Positions 7,615 through 16,763 of a DNA stretch of 64,000 nt are shown one piece after another (within the stretch, counting starts at the first letter, position 1; every line of letters begins with the position of its first letter). This DNA is from Arthrobacter sp. 31Y. GTDB lineage: Bacteria > Actinomycetota > Actinomycetes > Actinomycetales > Micrococcaceae. The notes under the pieces were generated by a model. It saw only the letters and a list, made by a program, of their open reading frames with translations, was not told the DNA's origin and did not search any database. The stretch covers positions 1,364,001 to 1,428,000 of the forward strand of contig NZ_JAFW01000001.1 of assembly GCF_000526335.1 (NCBI RefSeq), in the 5' to 3' direction. Made by a program: the position numbers and the translations under genes.

Positions 7615-9456
7615 CTACGGAGGCGGGTACCCCTCCCCCAGCGCCAGCCTCAAGCGGACCAAGAGTTCAGAGCGGTTTTCTGCTCCCAAGCGTCGCCGCA
7701 TGCGTGCCACATGGTGCTCCGCCGTGCGGGGTGAGATGTAGATCGCTTCACCGATCTCCCGGTAAGTTTTGCCCTCCAGGATGAGCCGGCCCACTTCGCG
7801 TTCCCGGGCGCTAAGCCCAGAGGAGTCATGGGCCCCTGGACCACCGCCGTCCTTCATGACAGGTTGAGCGGTGGCAGTAGTTCGAGCATTCTCCTGCCGC
7901 TGGGACGCCCCGGAGGAAGCTGCTGCCTCTTGGGGGTGAATATCCCTGGCGCACGCCAGCAGTTTCACCATGTCGCGTCGCTCATCCGCGTGCGCTGCTG
8001 CATGGCCCGCCAGGCGGGCGCCCTCCCACGGCATCCCGACGGCGGCCAACCCGCGGGCCGCTGTTTCGACGTCGGACGCTTCAAAACGGCCTGCAAGGAC
8101 GGAGACCCAAGCCTTACCACCGGTGGCGAGCACGGACGCCAGATGGCTGTGTTCAGAGGCGCGCACCAGCGCTGCCGCGTGCGGGGCGAGACCGGCAGGG
8201 TCTTCGCTCAGCAGGGCCGCCTGCACCGCTGCCCAGTGCAATGGCACAGACCACAAGAGTGGGTTGCCCAGCCTCGCCAGCAGATCCCAGGCGCTGTCCA
8301 GATAATGGCCAACTCTCCTTGATTCCCGCAAACGGGCCGCGGTGATCATGAGTTCGCCCCAGGGCAGAAGGCTGTAGAGATCCACGGACACGTGCATCAT
8401 CGCTTCACGGGCCCTGTCCCAAGCCAGCACAAGCTCGTGCACGTCACTGCCTCGCCGGGCAAGCCCCACTTCCAAGGCCGCCAGCATGAACCCATCCCGG
8501 GGTGCCAAAGGCCAGTGGTTCGCCTTGAGGGTCTCGTTGATGGCCAGGCGGGCGTCGTCGGCGTTGTCCTGCTGCATGGAGGACCACGCCCTCAACAGAA
8601 ACAACCGGGGACGGCAGGCGTCGCCACCTTGGCCTGCAGCCAGCGCTGCTTTGAGCACGGCGTCCGCCACCTCCGGCTCCCCGCTGTGGAGGGCGCATAA
8701 TGCGGCCAGCGCGCCAGGGGTTTCCGGCAACGGGATGGACGTACCTGCCGCGTTCATCATGTCCGAAGCCCTGATGAGCTCAGGCAGTGCCAAGTCCGGG
8801 GCAGGTCCCAAGGTCCGGCGGAGCCCCTCCTGGGTCAGGGACAAAGCGACTGCCAGGAGTGTCGGCGAGCCACTCGCGGTAGCGGCCGCCAGAAGTTCTT
8901 CGGCGGCCGCGGCGCTTCCCGTCCCGATCATGGCCACCGCGGCAAGCGGGGCCGAGCCATCCATCCTGTCCGGTCCAAGCCAGCTGTAAGTATCGGCACT
9001 CCGGGACAACATTCCACGCTGCGCCCAGACGGCCGCTGCTACATCCACTCCCAAGCGAAGGTCAGGCGCTCCGGGCACGGCAAGGAGCCGGTCCGCTGTC
9101 CTTCCTGCGGCGTCCAGGTCCCCACTTGCCGCTAAAGCCTGGGCGCGTCGCGCTGCCTTGGCAACCTCGTCTCCCCCGGCCAAAAGCGCCTCGGCATACA
9201 GCTCTGCGGCCAGCTGCGGGTCAGCTTCCAAAGCATCGTCGGCGAACCGTTCGAGCTCAGTCACAACACGGGCATCCTTGAACCCCTGCCGCGCGAGGTC
9301 CCGGGCCAGTTCCCCCAACGGCTGGCCGCCCTGCAGGGTCTTGTCCACCAGTTCTCTTTGCTGGGAACGCATTCGAGCAGCGGAGGTCATCTTGGACAGG
9401 CCTTGATCGTCTGCCCCGGCGCCGTCGTGCCCGGGCTTATGGTCATGTCCCGTCAT
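7615..9456 (-). CDS. Large LuxR-type transcriptional regulator with helical-repeat N-terminus
   Basis: 613 residues. The C-terminal 60 residues form a LuxR/GerE helix-turn-helix: GLSAREREVGRLILEGKTYR, with recognition-helix region SPRTAEHHVARMRRRLG. The 540-residue N-terminal part is Ala/Leu-rich, helical and TPR-like (for example EADPQLAAELYAEALLAGGD). No AAA or STAND P-loop is seen, so it resembles a MalT-type C-terminal half without the ATPase. The start lies 3 bp after the Hsp70-like gene, so both are co-transcribed. The next gene is the IniB-domain gene, the likeliest target. The protein may sense the state of the Hsp70-like partner; this is inference. Confidence 0.85.
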   Translation of the reverse strand: MTGHDHKPGHDGAGADDQGLSKMTSAARMRSQQRELVDKTLQGGQPLGELARDLARQGFKDARVVTELERFADDALEADPQLAAELYAEALLAGGDEVAKAARRAQALAASGDLDAAGRTADRLLAVPGAPDLRLGVDVAAAVWAQRGMLSRSADTYSWLGPDRMDGSAPLAAVAMIGTGSAAAAEELLAAATASGSPTLLAVALSLTQEGLRRTLGPAPDLALPELIRASDMMNAAGTSIPLPETPGALAALCALHSGEPEVADAVLKAALAAGQGGDACRPRLFLLRAWSSMQQDNADDARLAINETLKANHWPLAPRDGFMLAALEVGLARRGSDVHELVLAWDRAREAMMHVSVDLYSLLPWGELMITAARLRESRRVGHYLDSAWDLLARLGNPLLWSVPLHWAAVQAALLSEDPAGLAPHAAALVRASEHSHLASVLATGGKAWVSVLAGRFEASDVETAARGLAAVGMPWEGARLAGHAAAHADERRDMVKLLACARDIHPQEAAASSGASQRQENARTTATAQPVMKDGGGPGAHDSSGLSAREREVGRLILEGKTYREIGEAIYISPRTAEHHVARMRRRLGAENRSELLVRLRLALGEGYPPP

Positions 9457-9459
9457 GGG

Positions 9460-11526
9460 TTAGACCGCCGAGAGCAGCGCTGGGTCCGGAACAGGCCCGG
9501 TTTCCACTGGTAATGGCGCTGGTTCAGGGGCGGCCGGCAGCGTGGTCTCTGGCGGCAGTGTTGGTTCCGGTGACGCGGGTGGAGGGTCTTGGACCACCGT
9601 AGGCTCGGGCTGGGGCTCGGTTGGCTCAGGCGATGGGGATGGAGTCACCGGATCTGCGGGTGTGGTGGGCGGTGTTGTCGGTTCGTCTACCGGTGGTGTT
9701 GTGGGCCCGGTCGACGGCGGTGCCGTGGTCGGTGGAGGAGTCGGTCCGCTGGCGGCACCTCCTGAGGGATCGGGTGCAGGGGTTGTTGGTGTGCCTGGGG
9801 TCCCCGGCGTCTGAGTGCCCGGAGCCTGAGAGGCCGGAGAAGTGGGAGTTCCTGGGGCAACCGGTGGGGTGGTGCCGGCTGCACCTGCCCCCGTCCCCGC
9901 AGTGGTCCCGGAGCCGGAACCCGCGCTGCCCGTACCCGCGTTACCTGTACCTGCGTTCGCACCTTGCTTGGCCGGGGCCTTTCCGTTGGATCCAGCCCTC
10001 GTGACCCCGGCCTTGGCGCTCGCTTCAAGCCCAGTGGCCGGCCCTCCGACAACCGGTGACGAACCCGCGGTGCCTGCAGCACCGCCGCCACCAGCACCAC
10101 CGCCATGGGCCCCGGCAGCCTGTGCACCGCCGTCGCGCATGACATCTGCTGCCTGGTTGCCGAACATGGTGGCCAGCAGTCCGGAGCCGTCAGGGCTTTG
10201 GGCCGCCGTGGCAGTAGCGATGGTCAGCGCGGCTGCGGCCGCAGCGGCAGCCGCTGCCATCCGCACTCGTGTACGCGGGGCATGCCGGCCTGGTTTGGCC
10301 GACGCGGCTTTGAGGTGGCTGAATGCCGGAGCCCCGCCCGGGACGTGAGGCCTTCCCAGCACAGCGGCCGCAGTTGCCTTTTCAGACCCGGGTGCCAGGG
10401 CGGACGCGGCACTTGCCGAAGCCGCCGCGGCATCCACTGCGTCAGCCCCGTAGGAGCGCAGGCCAGCTACAGCAGCACCAAAGCAGATGGACGATTTGGG
10501 ATCGGCGTCGACGGCGATCGGACGGTCCAGTTCCACGGAAATCAGCTCTGCCACCAGTGGAATCCGGGATGACCCGCCGATCAGCAGCACTGCGCTGAGA
10601 TCTTGGGCTTGAAGGTTGATGGTTCTCAGGCTGCGTTGGAGGGCGTCCACGGTATCCCTGACAGGGGCCTCGATCATCGCCTCGAATTCAGAGCGGACCA
10701 GCCGCACCGACATCTGGGTGCCGGGCAGGGATACGGCCACGCTGGCTTCGCTGTCCAGGGACAGTGCCTCCTTGGCTTCCCGGCATTCCCGCCTCAAACG
10801 CGACAGTGCCGCCAAGGTCTCGGGAGAACTCGGGTCCATGGCCGGGCCATCGCCGAGGTGAGCCATCACGTGGCGCAGGACGGCGGCGTCAAAATCGGCG
10901 CCGCCCAGGGTTTCGATGCCGTCGGGACGGCCCAGCAACTCAAAGTTGCCGGCTCCCGCTTTGCGGAGCACAGCGGTGTCGAACGTACCGCCGCCGAGGT
11001 CGTACACGGCAATGATGCTGCCGTCCTCCACGCGTGTTTGGGAGGCATAGTGCAGGGCTGCCGCTTCCGGCTCGCTGATCAGGGTGATGTCCTGCAGACC
11101 TGCCACGTTGAGAGCTGCCAGGACCTGTGAGGTGCGGTGCTGGCCCCACGCTGCGGGGTGCGTCATGATGATCGACGACGGCGCGCTGCCCTCGCGCTCT
11201 TCGGCCTTATCCACCACCCACCGGGCCATGGTGGCATATACGTCCTCGGGGGCCAGCCAACTCTCACCTACAGCGAGGGGGACGGAGTCACCGATCCGGC
11301 GTTTGAACTCCCGCACCATGCGCTGGGGGTGGTCAAGCCCGCGACGTTCGGCAGCTTCACCTACCAGGACCCGGCCGTCATCGGCATAAAAAAGCACCGA
11401 GGGCACGGCGTTGCCGTGCAATCCCAGCGAGAGAATTTCAGGGGTCGGAGCGGGTCCTTGATGGGGTCTAGCAAGGGCTGCGGCGGTAAAACTTGTCCCG
11501 ACGTCAATGGCGAGAACATAGCTCAT
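9460..11526 (-). CDS. Hsp70-family ATPase domain fused to a membrane helix and Pro/Thr-rich tail
   Basis: 688 residues. Residues 1-360 are an Hsp70/actin-fold nucleotide-binding domain: LAIDVGTSFTAAAL (phosphate 1) at 4-17, VYDLGGGTFDTAVL (phosphate 2) near 175 and LLIGGSSRIPLVAEL (adenosine motif) near 315. There is no Hsp70 substrate-binding domain. An Arg-rich stretch and a hydrophobic helix near residues 420-445 follow (AAAAAAAAAALTIATATA). The last 240 residues are low-complexity Gly/Ala and then Pro/Thr/Ser/Glu, probably outside the membrane. It heads the minus-strand cluster. The 208-bp gap upstream should hold its promoter. The domain call is firm; the role as a sensor or chaperone for the LuxR protein or dynamins is speculative. 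Confidence 0.85.
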   Translation of the reverse strand: MSYVLAIDVGTSFTAAALARPHQGPAPTPEILSLGLHGNAVPSVLFYADDGRVLVGEAAERRGLDHPQRMVREFKRRIGDSVPLAVGESWLAPEDVYATMARWVVDKAEEREGSAPSSIIMTHPAAWGQHRTSQVLAALNVAGLQDITLISEPEAAALHYASQTRVEDGSIIAVYDLGGGTFDTAVLRKAGAGNFELLGRPDGIETLGGADFDAAVLRHVMAHLGDGPAMDPSSPETLAALSRLRRECREAKEALSLDSEASVAVSLPGTQMSVRLVRSEFEAMIEAPVRDTVDALQRSLRTINLQAQDLSAVLLIGGSSRIPLVAELISVELDRPIAVDADPKSSICFGAAVAGLRSYGADAVDAAAASASAASALAPGSEKATAAAVLGRPHVPGGAPAFSHLKAASAKPGRHAPRTRVRMAAAAAAAAAALTIATATAAQSPDGSGLLATMFGNQAADVMRDGGAQAAGAHGGGAGGGGAAGTAGSSPVVGGPATGLEASAKAGVTRAGSNGKAPAKQGANAGTGNAGTGSAGSGSGTTAGTGAGAAGTTPPVAPGTPTSPASQAPGTQTPGTPGTPTTPAPDPSGGAASGPTPPPTTAPPSTGPTTPPVDEPTTPPTTPADPVTPSPSPEPTEPQPEPTVVQDPPPASPEPTLPPETTLPAAPEPAPLPVETGPVPDPALLSAV

Positions 11527-11734
11527 GAGTACCTCAGAAGGTCACGGCGCGTCGCTAGCGGTCTGCATCACAAGCGGGTTCTGAACAAGTTAGCACCTGC
11601 CCCGGACGGGCAAAAGGCTTAGGTGCAACACCAACTTGTCATTATTGCTCCACCGATTTGTCATTTCCCAAGACCACCCACCGCGTGGACTGGTAAAGCC
11701 CCTGCTCAGAGGGTCAAACCGTCGATGCCGCGGC

Positions 11735-12802
11735 TTAGAGGCCCGAGTAGGAATGCAGACCGTTGAAAACGGTATTGACCAGTGTGAAGTTGATAATGAC
11801 GCAGGCATAGCCAACGATCGACAACCACGCCGCACGTGTTCCGGTCCATCCACGGGTGGCACGGGCGTGCAGGTAGCCCGCGTAAACCACCCAGATCACG
11901 AAGGTCCAGACTTCCTTGGGGTCCCAGCCCCAGAAACGGCCCCAGGCCTTTTCTGCCCAGATCGCACCGAACATGAGGGTGAACGTCCAGCCGATGAAGG
12001 CGATGGCGTTGATCCGGTAGGAGAGATTCTCAAGGCTCAGTGCATTGGGGACCAGGCGCATGAAGCCGAGCTTGTCTTTGCGGCCGGCAGCGAGGTTCTT
12101 CTGGCGGTGCGACTGCAGCAACTGCAGCACAGACATAGCGAACGTCAGGGTGAAGAGTGCGGAAGACAGCACGGCGATGGAAACGTGAATGATCAGCCAG
12201 TAGCTCTGCAGGGCCGGAACCAGGTGGCCCACTGGCGTCCAGAAAGCAGCAGAAGCGGCCACGAGCATGATGATGGCCAGCCCGATCACGAACGTGCCCA
12301 GGAACCGCAGGTCGCGGCGGATGAGGACAATCAGGAACACAGCCACAGCAACAAAGGCGCCGGTGGTGAGGAACTCGTACATGTTGCCCCATGGCACGCG
12401 GCCTGCGCCAAAGGCACGGGTCACTACGCCAGCACCGTGAATAAGGACACCCAGAACCGTCAACGCCACGGCCACGCGGGCGGGTGCGCGACGCTGGCCA
12501 GCGTACTTCATGTCGCCGGCTGCGGTGCCGCCCTCAACGGTGAGGCCCGACGTCGGACGCTCGGCACGGCCGGCCGGCCCACCGGCGTCGGCCCCTCCCA
12601 AACCTGCCGCGATGCGGCCTGCAGCAACGGTCACCTTGTGGTCGGCGGTGCTGGCCGCAGCCTTCTGGTCCACGGCGCGGAGCATCTTGCTGCTCTTGGC
12701 CAGGTCCCAGGCAAAGGCGATGAACGCCACGGTGTACGTGCCGGCGGCCAACAGCATGAACAGCTCGCTGTACTGGCCCAGGGTTTCGTTGATGACGGGC
12801 AT
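11735..12802 (-). CDS. ccsB: Cytochrome c biogenesis protein CcsB (ResC)
   Basis: 355 residues from ATG 12802, which overlaps the resB stop by 1 nt (TAATG). It is a multi-helix haem-handling membrane protein that acts with ResB to export haem and attach it to apocytochrome c (System II). The C-terminal half contains the tryptophan-rich haem motif WGRFWGWDPKEVWTFVIW, with conserved flanking His residues (HVSIAVLSSALF; HARATRGW). An 80-residue soluble segment separates the first helix from the core. It is the last gene of the five-gene minus-strand operon. Confidence 0.93.
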   Translation of the reverse strand: MPVINETLGQYSELFMLLAAGTYTVAFIAFAWDLAKSSKMLRAVDQKAAASTADHKVTVAAGRIAAGLGGADAGGPAGRAERPTSGLTVEGGTAAGDMKYAGQRRAPARVAVALTVLGVLIHGAGVVTRAFGAGRVPWGNMYEFLTTGAFVAVAVFLIVLIRRDLRFLGTFVIGLAIIMLVAASAAFWTPVGHLVPALQSYWLIIHVSIAVLSSALFTLTFAMSVLQLLQSHRQKNLAAGRKDKLGFMRLVPNALSLENLSYRINAIAFIGWTFTLMFGAIWAEKAWGRFWGWDPKEVWTFVIWVVYAGYLHARATRGWTGTRAAWLSIVGYACVIINFTLVNTVFNGLHSYSGL

Positions 12803-14523
12803 TACTGGTCCTTCGAGGTTGAGGAAGATCCTGCTGTTGTTGTAGCGGTGTCCGGTGTCTCCGGGACGTTCCATTCCCGGGCAAAGATTTCGCGAAGTGC
12901 TGCTGCTTCGCCGGCGAGGCGGTGGTCTTCACCGCGAGCCAGCAGGCCGTACTCCACCATGGTGCGGCCGTCGGCGTGGGTTCCGGTGCGGACCCAGACG
13001 CGGCGGCGGTTGATGTAAAGCGACATGACCAGGCCGGCAACTGCGAGGAAACCGAAGATCAGTGCGTACAGCTGGCCGGGGTTGTGGTGGATGTCCACGC
13101 CGATGTACTTCTTGACGCCGTCGAACGTGATGCTGCCCTTGCCTTCAGGCAAGCTAACTGTGGCACCCGGGCTCAGCGTGATGCCGCCAGCTGCCAGATC
13201 GCGTCCGTTGAGCTGTTTAAGGTCCTTGACGTCCAGTTCGAACACATTCTGGGGCACGCCCTTATCCAGGCCCAGGTCACCGTAGAACGAGTTCAAGCTC
13301 AGTTGGGGGTTGATGAGTTCAGGGGCGCCGCTGAAGGAAATCTTGTCCTCAGTGACGAACGCGGTAGGAAGGAAGAAGCCAACAAAGCCCAGCTGTTCCG
13401 GCTTGGCATCCGGGACCTTGATGACCACTGACGAGTAGTAATTGTCGCCCTGAACCTTGGCTGTGACGGGACCTTGGAATGCGATGTTGCCCTCGCCGTC
13501 GCGCACTGTCACCAGGGGCGCATAGCCGTTTCCGGTGAGGTAGAGGCTGGTTCCTCCGAGGGAAACGGGGTCATTGACCTTCAGCGTCTCCTTCTTGCCC
13601 GGCGCATCCGGAGTTTCCTTGGTGGTGACCTCTGCGGTGTAGTCGATGGGCTGACCGGCTTTACCCGGGGATTCGCGGTCGAATTTGGCCTCGAACTTGT
13701 CCAGCTGCATGGAGTACGGCTGGAGCGAACTGCTCTGGAAGTTAGTGCCCGGCGTGAATTGGTCGTAGCCCACCAGGGTGTTGACGAATGTTTCGCCCTC
13801 CACCAGGATTCGCTGGCCGCTGTACCCGTACAGGCCACCGATGGCCACGGACACCAGCACCCCGATCAACGAGGTGTGGAACACCAGGTTGCCCACTTCC
13901 TTAAGGAAGCCCCGCTCGGCACCCAAGGACGGCAGCTCGCCGTCGACGTCCCTGACCTCCACGCGGTAGCCGCGCTTCTTGAGCAGCCCGGCGGCATCGT
14001 TGATGGCCTTCGACGCCGGGATCCCGGCGCCGGCGGGCAAGGCCAGGGTGCCGTACTCCGGTAGGCGCGAAAGGCGCTTGGGGGTGCGCGGTGGCTGGGA
14101 CTTCATGGCCTTGTAATGGGCGATGGCGCGCGGAGTGACGCAGCCAATCAAGGAGATAAACAGCAGAATATAGATGGCCGAGAACCAGGCCGAAGAGTAG
14201 ACATCGTAGAGCTGCAGTGCATCGAGAAGCTCGCCGTAGGACGGGTTGTCCTTGATGTATTGCGTGACAACTGACGGGTTCGCGGGGCGCTGCGGGAACA
14301 GGGAGCCAGGCACAGCGCCAACGGCAAGCAGGAGCAACAGGAACAGAGCCGTACGCATGCTGGTCAGTTGGGTCCAGGACCACCGGAGCATGCCCTTGAA
14401 ACCAAGCGCGGGCAGGGCTGCCTCGGACTTGGCCTGCTGGAGCTTTCCTTCGCCTGTTGTGCCTTCTGCGGAGGTGCTTTCAGCGGCTGGTGACTTCTTC
14501 TTGGCTTTCACGGACTCGCTCAT
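12802..14523 (-). CDS. resB: Cytochrome c biogenesis protein ResB
   Basis: 573 residues from ATG 14523, overlapping the ccdA stop by 1 nt (TGATG). A Lys/Ser/Glu-rich cytoplasmic N-terminus leads to a first helix (MRTALFLLLLLAVGAVPGSL) and then a second (FSAIYILLFISLIGCV). A large extracytoplasmic domain follows, and a last helix (YALIFGFLAVAGLVMSLYI) precedes a short tail. This is the ResB/Ccs1 layout. It partners CcsB in the haem-ligation complex. Upstream frame extension beyond 14523 runs over ccdA and is not believable. Confidence 0.93.
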   Translation of the reverse strand: MSESVKAKKKSPAAESTSAEGTTGEGKLQQAKSEAALPALGFKGMLRWSWTQLTSMRTALFLLLLLAVGAVPGSLFPQRPANPSVVTQYIKDNPSYGELLDALQLYDVYSSAWFSAIYILLFISLIGCVTPRAIAHYKAMKSQPPRTPKRLSRLPEYGTLALPAGAGIPASKAINDAAGLLKKRGYRVEVRDVDGELPSLGAERGFLKEVGNLVFHTSLIGVLVSVAIGGLYGYSGQRILVEGETFVNTLVGYDQFTPGTNFQSSSLQPYSMQLDKFEAKFDRESPGKAGQPIDYTAEVTTKETPDAPGKKETLKVNDPVSLGGTSLYLTGNGYAPLVTVRDGEGNIAFQGPVTAKVQGDNYYSSVVIKVPDAKPEQLGFVGFFLPTAFVTEDKISFSGAPELINPQLSLNSFYGDLGLDKGVPQNVFELDVKDLKQLNGRDLAAGGITLSPGATVSLPEGKGSITFDGVKKYIGVDIHHNPGQLYALIFGFLAVAGLVMSLYINRRRVWVRTGTHADGRTMVEYGLLARGEDHRLAGEAAALREIFAREWNVPETPDTATTTAGSSSTSKDQ

Positions 14524-15278
14524 CAGATTGGCAACTTCACATCGTTTTGGAACCAGTACTGCAACTCGGTCACCCAGGTTCCCCACACTCCGGTGGCCAT
14601 CAGGATGCCGAGCAAAATCAGGATGCCTCCGCCGATCCGCTGGATGGCCAGCCGATGCTTGCGGAAGAAGGACATGACCCCCATGCCCCGGCGTACAGCC
14701 AGTGCAATCAGGAGGAACGGAATGCCAAGGCCAAGGCTGTAGACGAACGCCAGGAGGGCTCCCTTGGCCGCCGACGAACCACCGGACAAGCTCAGCAACT
14801 GTACCGCGGAGTACGTGGGACCAATACAAGGCGCCCAGCCCAATCCGAACGTGAGTCCCAGCAGCGGCGCACCCCACAGGCCTGCCGGCGGTTTGGCGTG
14901 GATCTTCGCGTCCCGCTGCAACCAGCCGAAACCGCCCATGAACACAACGCCCATGATGATCACCAGGATGCCCAGCAGTTGAGTGATCCAGGCGTTTTGC
15001 GGACCCGTCAGCAATGTTCCGAGCTGGCCGAAAGCACCGCCCAGGAGAACAAAAATCACAGAGAATCCCAGGACGAACAGCCCGATTCCGGCCAGCATGC
15101 GGCCCCGCCGCTGCTTTTGGAGGTCGACGCCGGTCAGTCCCGTGACGTAGCCAAGGTAACCAGGGACCAGCGGCAGCACGCACGGCGAAAGGAAGGAGAC
15201 CAGCCCGGCCAGCAATGCCACCGGTACAGCCAGCAGCAGTGATCCGTTGAGGATCGTCTCGGCGAAAGGACTGTTCAT
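14523..15278 (-). CDS. ccdA: Thiol-disulfide electron carrier CcdA
   Basis: 251 residues with six expected transmembrane helices. The two redox-active Cys sit in the diagnostic contexts SFLSPCVLPLVPGY (first helix) and GLGWAPCIGPTYSAV (fourth helix). CcdA passes electrons from cytoplasmic thioredoxin to ResA-type proteins outside, keeping the apocytochrome CXXCH thiols reduced. It starts 5 bp after the ResA-like gene, consistent with one operon. Confidence 0.94.
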   Translation of the reverse strand: MNSPFAETILNGSLLLAVPVALLAGLVSFLSPCVLPLVPGYLGYVTGLTGVDLQKQRRGRMLAGIGLFVLGFSVIFVLLGGAFGQLGTLLTGPQNAWITQLLGILVIIMGVVFMGGFGWLQRDAKIHAKPPAGLWGAPLLGLTFGLGWAPCIGPTYSAVQLLSLSGGSSAAKGALLAFVYSLGLGIPFLLIALAVRRGMGVMSFFRKHRLAIQRIGGGILILLGILMATGVWGTWVTELQYWFQNDVKLPI

Positions 15279-15283
15279 GGGTA

Positions 15284-15889
15284 CTACTCGGCCACTGCGG
15301 AGGTGATGAGGGCTTTCAGGGTGCTCTTCTCAATCTCCCCGAGAACGCGGGAGGCAACCTTTCCTTCTTTGTCCAGGACCAGGGTGGTGGGAACTGCACC
15401 TGGAGGGACAATGCCGGATACGGACAGCAGCACTGCCCCGTCCTTGTCATTGAAGCTCGGGTAGGTGATGTTGAAGGTCTTGTCGAAGGCCTCAGCGGTG
15501 GCTTGTTCGTCGCGAAGATTAACCCCGAAGAACTGGACGCCCTGGTCCTTGAAGTCCTGGTGCAGGGCTTCGAGCTGGGGGGCTTCGATGCGGCACGGAG
15601 CGCAGGCGGCAAACCAGAAGTTGAGCACCGTGACCTTGCCCTGGAGATCCTCAGGCTTAACGGTCTTGCCGTTAAACAGGGTCCCCTTGAGCGCCACGGG
15701 AGCTGCACGGTCAGCCTTCGCGAATTCCGTCACCGATCCGTCGCCTGCCACGTAGTTCTTGTTGTCGCCGGCCTTGGCCTGCTTGGCGAGGGAGTCTTCC
15801 TGGGCGCATGCGGACAGGCCCATGGTCAGTCCTGCCAGGAGGACTCCGCCGGCGCTCAGCACGCCGCGACGTGAAAGATTCTTGTCCAT
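15284..15889 (-). CDS. TlpA/ResA-type extracytoplasmic thiol-disulfide reductase (lipoprotein)
   Basis: 201 residues. The N-terminus LSRRGVLSAGGVLLAG followed by LSAC has both a twin-arginine-like motif and a lipobox, so it is probably a lipid-anchored protein, perhaps exported folded by Tat. The thioredoxin fold carries the active site CAPC in FWFAACAPCRIEAPQL near residues 92-107 and a cis-Pro region near GAVPTT. It should reduce apocytochrome c using electrons from CcdA. It starts 4 bp after the phosphatase gene. Confidence 0.9.
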   Translation of the reverse strand: MDKNLSRRGVLSAGGVLLAGLTMGLSACAQEDSLAKQAKAGDNKNYVAGDGSVTEFAKADRAAPVALKGTLFNGKTVKPEDLQGKVTVLNFWFAACAPCRIEAPQLEALHQDFKDQGVQFFGVNLRDEQATAEAFDKTFNITYPSFNDKDGAVLLSVSGIVPPGAVPTTLVLDKEGKVASRVLGEIEKSTLKALITSAVAE

Positions 15890-15893
15890 GCTT

Positions 15894-16559
15894 CTATGCC
15901 CCCGGGGTGCTTGCCGCGCCGGGGAGCAGAACGGCAGCAGGCTCGGTGTATTCGACGCGCACGATCTTGCCGTCGTCGTCCAGTGTCAAGGAAGTCAGGG
16001 AGGTGAGGGTGCACTCACGCTTGCGCGGATCGTGCGCAAGGCGGCGGCCCTCAGCCGTCAACCGGGTTGACCAGATGGGCAACTGGTGGCTGACCAGGAT
16101 GGCTTCAGCGCCGTCCCCGCCCAGCTCGATTGCCTTGACGCGGGCATCTTCCACCGCCGCCAGCACGCGGGCTGCCTGCTCCTTGTAAGGCTCGCCCCAA
16201 GAAGGCCGCAGGGGATTTCGGAAGTAGAGCCAGTGCTTTGGTTTGAGAAACTCACTCTTGGTGGGGTGGAGTCCCTCGAAGTGGTTCTCGGCTTCGATGA
16301 TGCGCGGATCCGTGGTGATTTCCAGGTTCAACGCCTCGGAGGTAGGCATGGCTGTTTCCTGGGCGCGGGTCAGCGGCGAGGCTACCAAGTGCACAATCTT
16401 GGCACCCTGGCTGACACGGGCCGTGAAGTGGTCCGCCAACATCCGGGCCATCTCCCGGCCGCGTTCGGAGAGGTGGAATTCCGGCAGCCGGCCGTAGAGG
16501 ACAGCGTCGGGATTGTGGACCTCGCCATGGCGAAGCAGATGGACAGTTGCTTGGGGCAT
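15894..16559 (-). CDS. Histidine phosphatase family protein (phosphoglycerate-mutase fold)
   Basis: 221 residues. The catalytic motif is at the N-terminus: HLLRHGEVHNP (phospho-accepting His at residue 11). The second His is in ILVSHQLPIWS near residue 172. Substrate unknown; size and motif fit the broad-specificity phosphatase branch rather than glycolytic mutase. It is the first gene of the cytochrome c maturation operon, 4 bp before the ResA-like gene. Confidence 0.88.
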   Translation of the reverse strand: MPQATVHLLRHGEVHNPDAVLYGRLPEFHLSERGREMARMLADHFTARVSQGAKIVHLVASPLTRAQETAMPTSEALNLEITTDPRIIEAENHFEGLHPTKSEFLKPKHWLYFRNPLRPSWGEPYKEQAARVLAAVEDARVKAIELGGDGAEAILVSHQLPIWSTRLTAEGRRLAHDPRKRECTLTSLTSLTLDDDGKIVRVEYTEPAAVLLPGAASTPGA

Positions 16560-16598
16560 GTTTACCAGTTTCTCAAAGAAGCGGGGCGATCCGAAATC

Positions 16599-16669
16599 TT
16601 CTACCGCTAGTAGAACTCAAAATTTTTCCGAAATGTTCCGTGGAGTTGGAATAAAAGATGCATATGCAT
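16599..16669. promoter_or_regulatory. Two short palindromes in the promoter region of the YceI gene
   Basis: TTCTACCGCTAGTAGAA (16599-16615) is a 6-bp-arm inverted repeat. ATGCATATGCAT (16658-16669) is a perfect 12-bp palindrome followed by TTTATACT, which could hold a -10 element. The region is AT-rich compared with the surroundings. Dyads of this sort suit a small dimeric repressor; the regulator is not identified here. Confidence 0.35.
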
Positions 16670-16763
16670 GTTTATACTGGGTACGAAGCTCGGTTGACGC
16701 TTCAAGCAATGAGCTCGACCAAGCAAGCACGAAGTACCCACCACTTGATATAGGAGCAACACC

